Assembly: GCA_002402025.1 (NCBI GenBank)
Contig: NVUU01000004.1
Span: 16,216 to 23,029 of the forward strand
DNA: 6,814 bases
Direction: 5' to 3'
Source: Candidatus Aerophobota bacterium
GTDB lineage: Bacteria > Chlamydiota > Chlamydiia > Chlamydiales > GCA-2402025
The notes beneath the pieces were generated by a model. It did not search any database, was not told the origin of the DNA, and saw nothing but the letters and a program-made list of their open reading frames with translations. A program made the position numbers and the translations under genes. Every line of letters begins with the position of its first letter. Within the stretch, counting starts at the first letter, position 1. This document shows, piece by piece, positions 4,586 to 6,814 of the stretch.

Positions 4586-6814
4586 ATGACAAATCGATTT
4601 AAACTCTTGATGGATTTTTTCTGCAAAAATGCAGATAGAAAACTCCTGCAAAAATATAAGATTGGCCTTGAGCGCGAGACACTTAGAACAGATGCATCTG
4701 GAGTACTTAGCCAGAAACCTCACCCCATATCTCTTGGCTCAGCCCTAAAAAATTCCTACATCAGTACGGATTTCTCAGAATCGCAAGTTGAAATCATCAC
4801 GCCAACCTTCTCTTCTATAAAAGAGATCGATGCCTTTTTAAATAACCTTCACGCCTTTCTTGCAAAAAGCGTAAAAAATGAGCACCTATGGCCACTTAGT
4901 ATGCCATGTAGACTTCCTAAAAAATCAGAAATCCCCATCGCATACTATGGAACCTCTGATAGTGGCATGGAAAAAGTATACTACAGAAGAGGACTTGTAG
5001 AGAGATACGGCATCAACATGCAACTCATCTCAGGCATCCACTATAATTTTTCATTTTCTCACGAGGTTTTTGAGGCTCTGCATAGCAAACTAAAAAGCAA
5101 AGAGAGTATGAGCAGGTTTATTTCAGATCAGTACTTTCATATTACAAGAAACTACCTTCACTACGGATGGATCATCACGTATCTCTTTGGATCATCTCCG
5201 CTTGCTGATAAAAGCTATTTCTCAAATAAAATCCCAAAGGGTTTCAAAAAACTAGATAATGACACCTATTGTCTCATGGATGCAACCTCTCTTCGCATGA
5301 GTGCTTACGGCTACTATAACAAAACAAAATGCCAGCATACTGTTTCTCTTGATAACTTAGATGACTACATAAAAGACTTAGAATTTGCCATAAACGTTCC
5401 CTGCAGAACATTTGAAAAGCTCGGTTTGTTTGATAAATCCGGAAAACGGATCCAACTAAGCACACACCTCATGCAAATCCCGAGTGAGCATTATACAAGA
5501 ATCAGACCAAAACCCCTTCCGATCATGAATGAAACTTCTATTGAAGCTTTAAAAAGAGGTGGGGTCTCTTACTTAGAGATCCGCTCTATTGATATTGATC
5601 CGGCAGATCCTGTTGGCATTACAAAAGAAAAGATCCTCTTTGTTCATCTTTTTCTAATTTTCTGCCTTTTTAAAGAAAGCCAATCGATCAAAGATAAAAG
5701 CACACAAAAAATGTTCCTTAAAAATCAGGATCTTGTAGGGATTTCAGGAAACAAAGAGGACTTGATCCTCTGCGATTTCGAGAAGAAAAAGAAAATAAAA
5801 ACCTGGATGCATGAGATCCTCGAAGAAATGCTAAAGGTCACAGATGTGTTAGATCAGGCGCTTCAAAACCCTTATAAAGAATGCATCATGAATCAGATTG
5901 AAAAAGTCGAGGGCAAAAGAATCACCCCTTCGAAACAACTTATCGAAAATGTAAAGAATGAAGGTTTTCTTCCATATGGACTAAGAGTTGCAAAGGAGCA
6001 TAAAAAATGGCTGCTTGAGCAAGAAAGCGGAAAAAACATTTCTGCCTTTTTTACAAATGAAGCACAAGAGTCCTTTGATAAACAAAAAAAGCTAGAAGAG
6101 TATGAAAACTTCCATCTCAAAGGATACGAGGATATGGAGCTCTCTACTCAAGTTCTTTTAAGAGAGTGTTTTAAAAGAGGTGTTTCCTTTGAGATCTTAG
6201 ATAGAGAGCAAAACATCGTAAGACTCTACAACAAAAACAAGCAAGAAATCGTGAAGCAGGCCACCATCACAAGATTTGACAGTTTTCTTAGCTACCATCT
6301 CATGGAAAATAAAAGCATCACGAAAAAACTCCTTATGAAAGAAGGGTTTGATGTGCCAAGAGGTTTTAAAATAAGTCACCATGATGATGCAATGGACGCT
6401 CTTGCAAAAATGAGAAATCTGCCTCTTGTGATTAAACCAACAAGCACAAACTACGGTCTTGGTATTTCTTTTGTGAATGCTTCTAATCCTTCCGAGGTAA
6501 ACAAAGCCCTCGCAAACGCCTTTTCCTACGGCTTTTCTATTCTCATCGAAGAAGAAATCAAGGGCGATGAGTACAGAGTTTTGATCATTGATAGCAAACC
6601 CATTGCCATCTTGCGAAGAGATCCCGCAAACATCACAGCAGATGGTAAACACTCTATAAAAGAGCTCGTTGCTATAAAAAATAAAGACCCAAAAAACCAC
6701 AAAACACCTAAAGACTACATCAAGCTTGAAGAAATCGAGCTTGCTCTTCTAAAAAAAAATGGTCTTTCTCCAACATCCATACTCAGAAGGGGCCAAAAGA
6801 TCTTTCTTCGAAGA
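4586..6814 (+). CDS. gshF: GshF: fused glutamate-cysteine ligase / glutathione synthetase, 3' truncated by window
   Basis: This cytosolic enzyme would make glutathione in two ATP-dependent steps: Glu+Cys to gamma-Glu-Cys, then addition of Gly. The frame is open from ATG 4586 to the last base (743 codons, no stop). The N-terminal half is a gammaproteobacterial-type GshA: IGLERETLR (26-34), TDFSESQVEIITP (61-73), LWPLSMP (101-107), YYGTSDSG (120-127), RYGINMQLISGIHYN (140-154), ATSLRMS (233-239), YLEIRSIDIDP (329-339). E29, E31, D62, E69, Q146, H152, R237, E331 and R333 line up with the metal and substrate residues of E. coli GshA as I recall them. A GshF-type linker (ELSTQVL 518-524, FEILD 535-539, MENKSITKKLL 573-583) leads into an ATP-grasp domain: VIKP with K617, LIEEEIKGDEYRV (653-665), ITADGKHSI (683-691). 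The last ATP-grasp part with its metal-binding E/N motif lies beyond the window. An in-frame TAA at 4559 limits upstream extension. The ribosome site is weak (GGA 14 nt upstream). Confidence 0.95.
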   Translation, partial: MTNRFKLLMDFFCKNADRKLLQKYKIGLERETLRTDASGVLSQKPHPISLGSALKNSYISTDFSESQVEIITPTFSSIKEIDAFLNNLHAFLAKSVKNEHLWPLSMPCRLPKKSEIPIAYYGTSDSGMEKVYYRRGLVERYGINMQLISGIHYNFSFSHEVFEALHSKLKSKESMSRFISDQYFHITRNYLHYGWIITYLFGSSPLADKSYFSNKIPKGFKKLDNDTYCLMDATSLRMSAYGYYNKTKCQHTVSLDNLDDYIKDLEFAINVPCRTFEKLGLFDKSGKRIQLSTHLMQIPSEHYTRIRPKPLPIMNETSIEALKRGGVSYLEIRSIDIDPADPVGITKEKILFVHLFLIFCLFKESQSIKDKSTQKMFLKNQDLVGISGNKEDLILCDFEKKKKIKTWMHEILEEMLKVTDVLDQALQNPYKECIMNQIEKVEGKRITPSKQLIENVKNEGFLPYGLRVAKEHKKWLLEQESGKNISAFFTNEAQESFDKQKKLEEYENFHLKGYEDMELSTQVLLRECFKRGVSFEILDREQNIVRLYNKNKQEIVKQATITRFDSFLSYHLMENKSITKKLLMKEGFDVPRGFKISHHDDAMDALAKMRNLPLVIKPTSTNYGLGISFVNASNPSEVNKALANAFSYGFSILIEEEIKGDEYRVLIIDSKPIAILRRDPANITADGKHSIKELVAIKNKDPKNHKTPKDYIKLEEIELALLKKNGLSPTSILRRGQKIFLRR

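Noticed and set aside
4610..4612. Alternative gshF start at Met9
   Set aside because: No better ribosome site precedes it, and the E. coli GshA residue offset (+2) fits the ATG at 4586.
6197..6700. 167-codon minus-strand open frame opposite gshF
   Set aside because: It is antisense to conserved GshF linker and ATP-grasp motifs, and its own translation shows no domain. The other minus-strand frames at 5274-5465 and 5893-6120 were dropped for the same reason.

Overview
The window reads as a piece of a low-GC, diderm (Gram-negative-type) bacterial genome. The diderm call rests on a complete tripartite efflux operon that includes a TolC-type outer-membrane factor. A degenerate ankyrin-repeat protein at the left edge hints at a host-associated or intracellular lifestyle. 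A chlamydia-related or other intracellular lineage would fit, but nothing here fixes the taxon and I hold that only as a weak guess.

Layout: (1) bases 1-390 hold the 3' end of an ankyrin-type gene on the + strand. (2) Bases 387-4415 hold a three-gene minus-strand operon, transcribed right to left in the order TolC-like outer-membrane factor, EmrA/HlyD-like periplasmic adaptor, EmrB/DHA2-like 14-TM MFS pump. The genes overlap (20 bp, then 1 bp), so translation is probably coupled. (3) Bases 4416-4585 are a 170-bp AT-rich divergent intergenic region with a candidate promoter for each direction and two small palindromes. (4) From 4586 to the right edge runs a large + strand gene that stays open to the last base. 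It encodes GshF (GshAB), the fused glutamate-cysteine ligase and ATP-grasp glutathione synthetase. It is cut by the window end within the ATP-grasp domain.

Together the operon would make an envelope-spanning drug or toxicant exporter. The pump moves substrate across the inner membrane, the adaptor bridges the periplasm, and the TolC-like channel opens at the outer membrane. The divergent gshF would make glutathione in the cytosol in two ATP-dependent steps. Sharing one short intergenic region makes co-regulation of thiol defence and export possible, but this is inference. I see no CRISPR array, tRNA, rRNA, insertion sequence or clear intrinsic terminator. The genes belong to known families. 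The less ordinary points are the TTAA that serves as both convergent stop codons, the lost TM1 aspartate in the pump, the odd signal peptide and insertion of the TolC-like protein, and the gshF/efflux divergent pairing.
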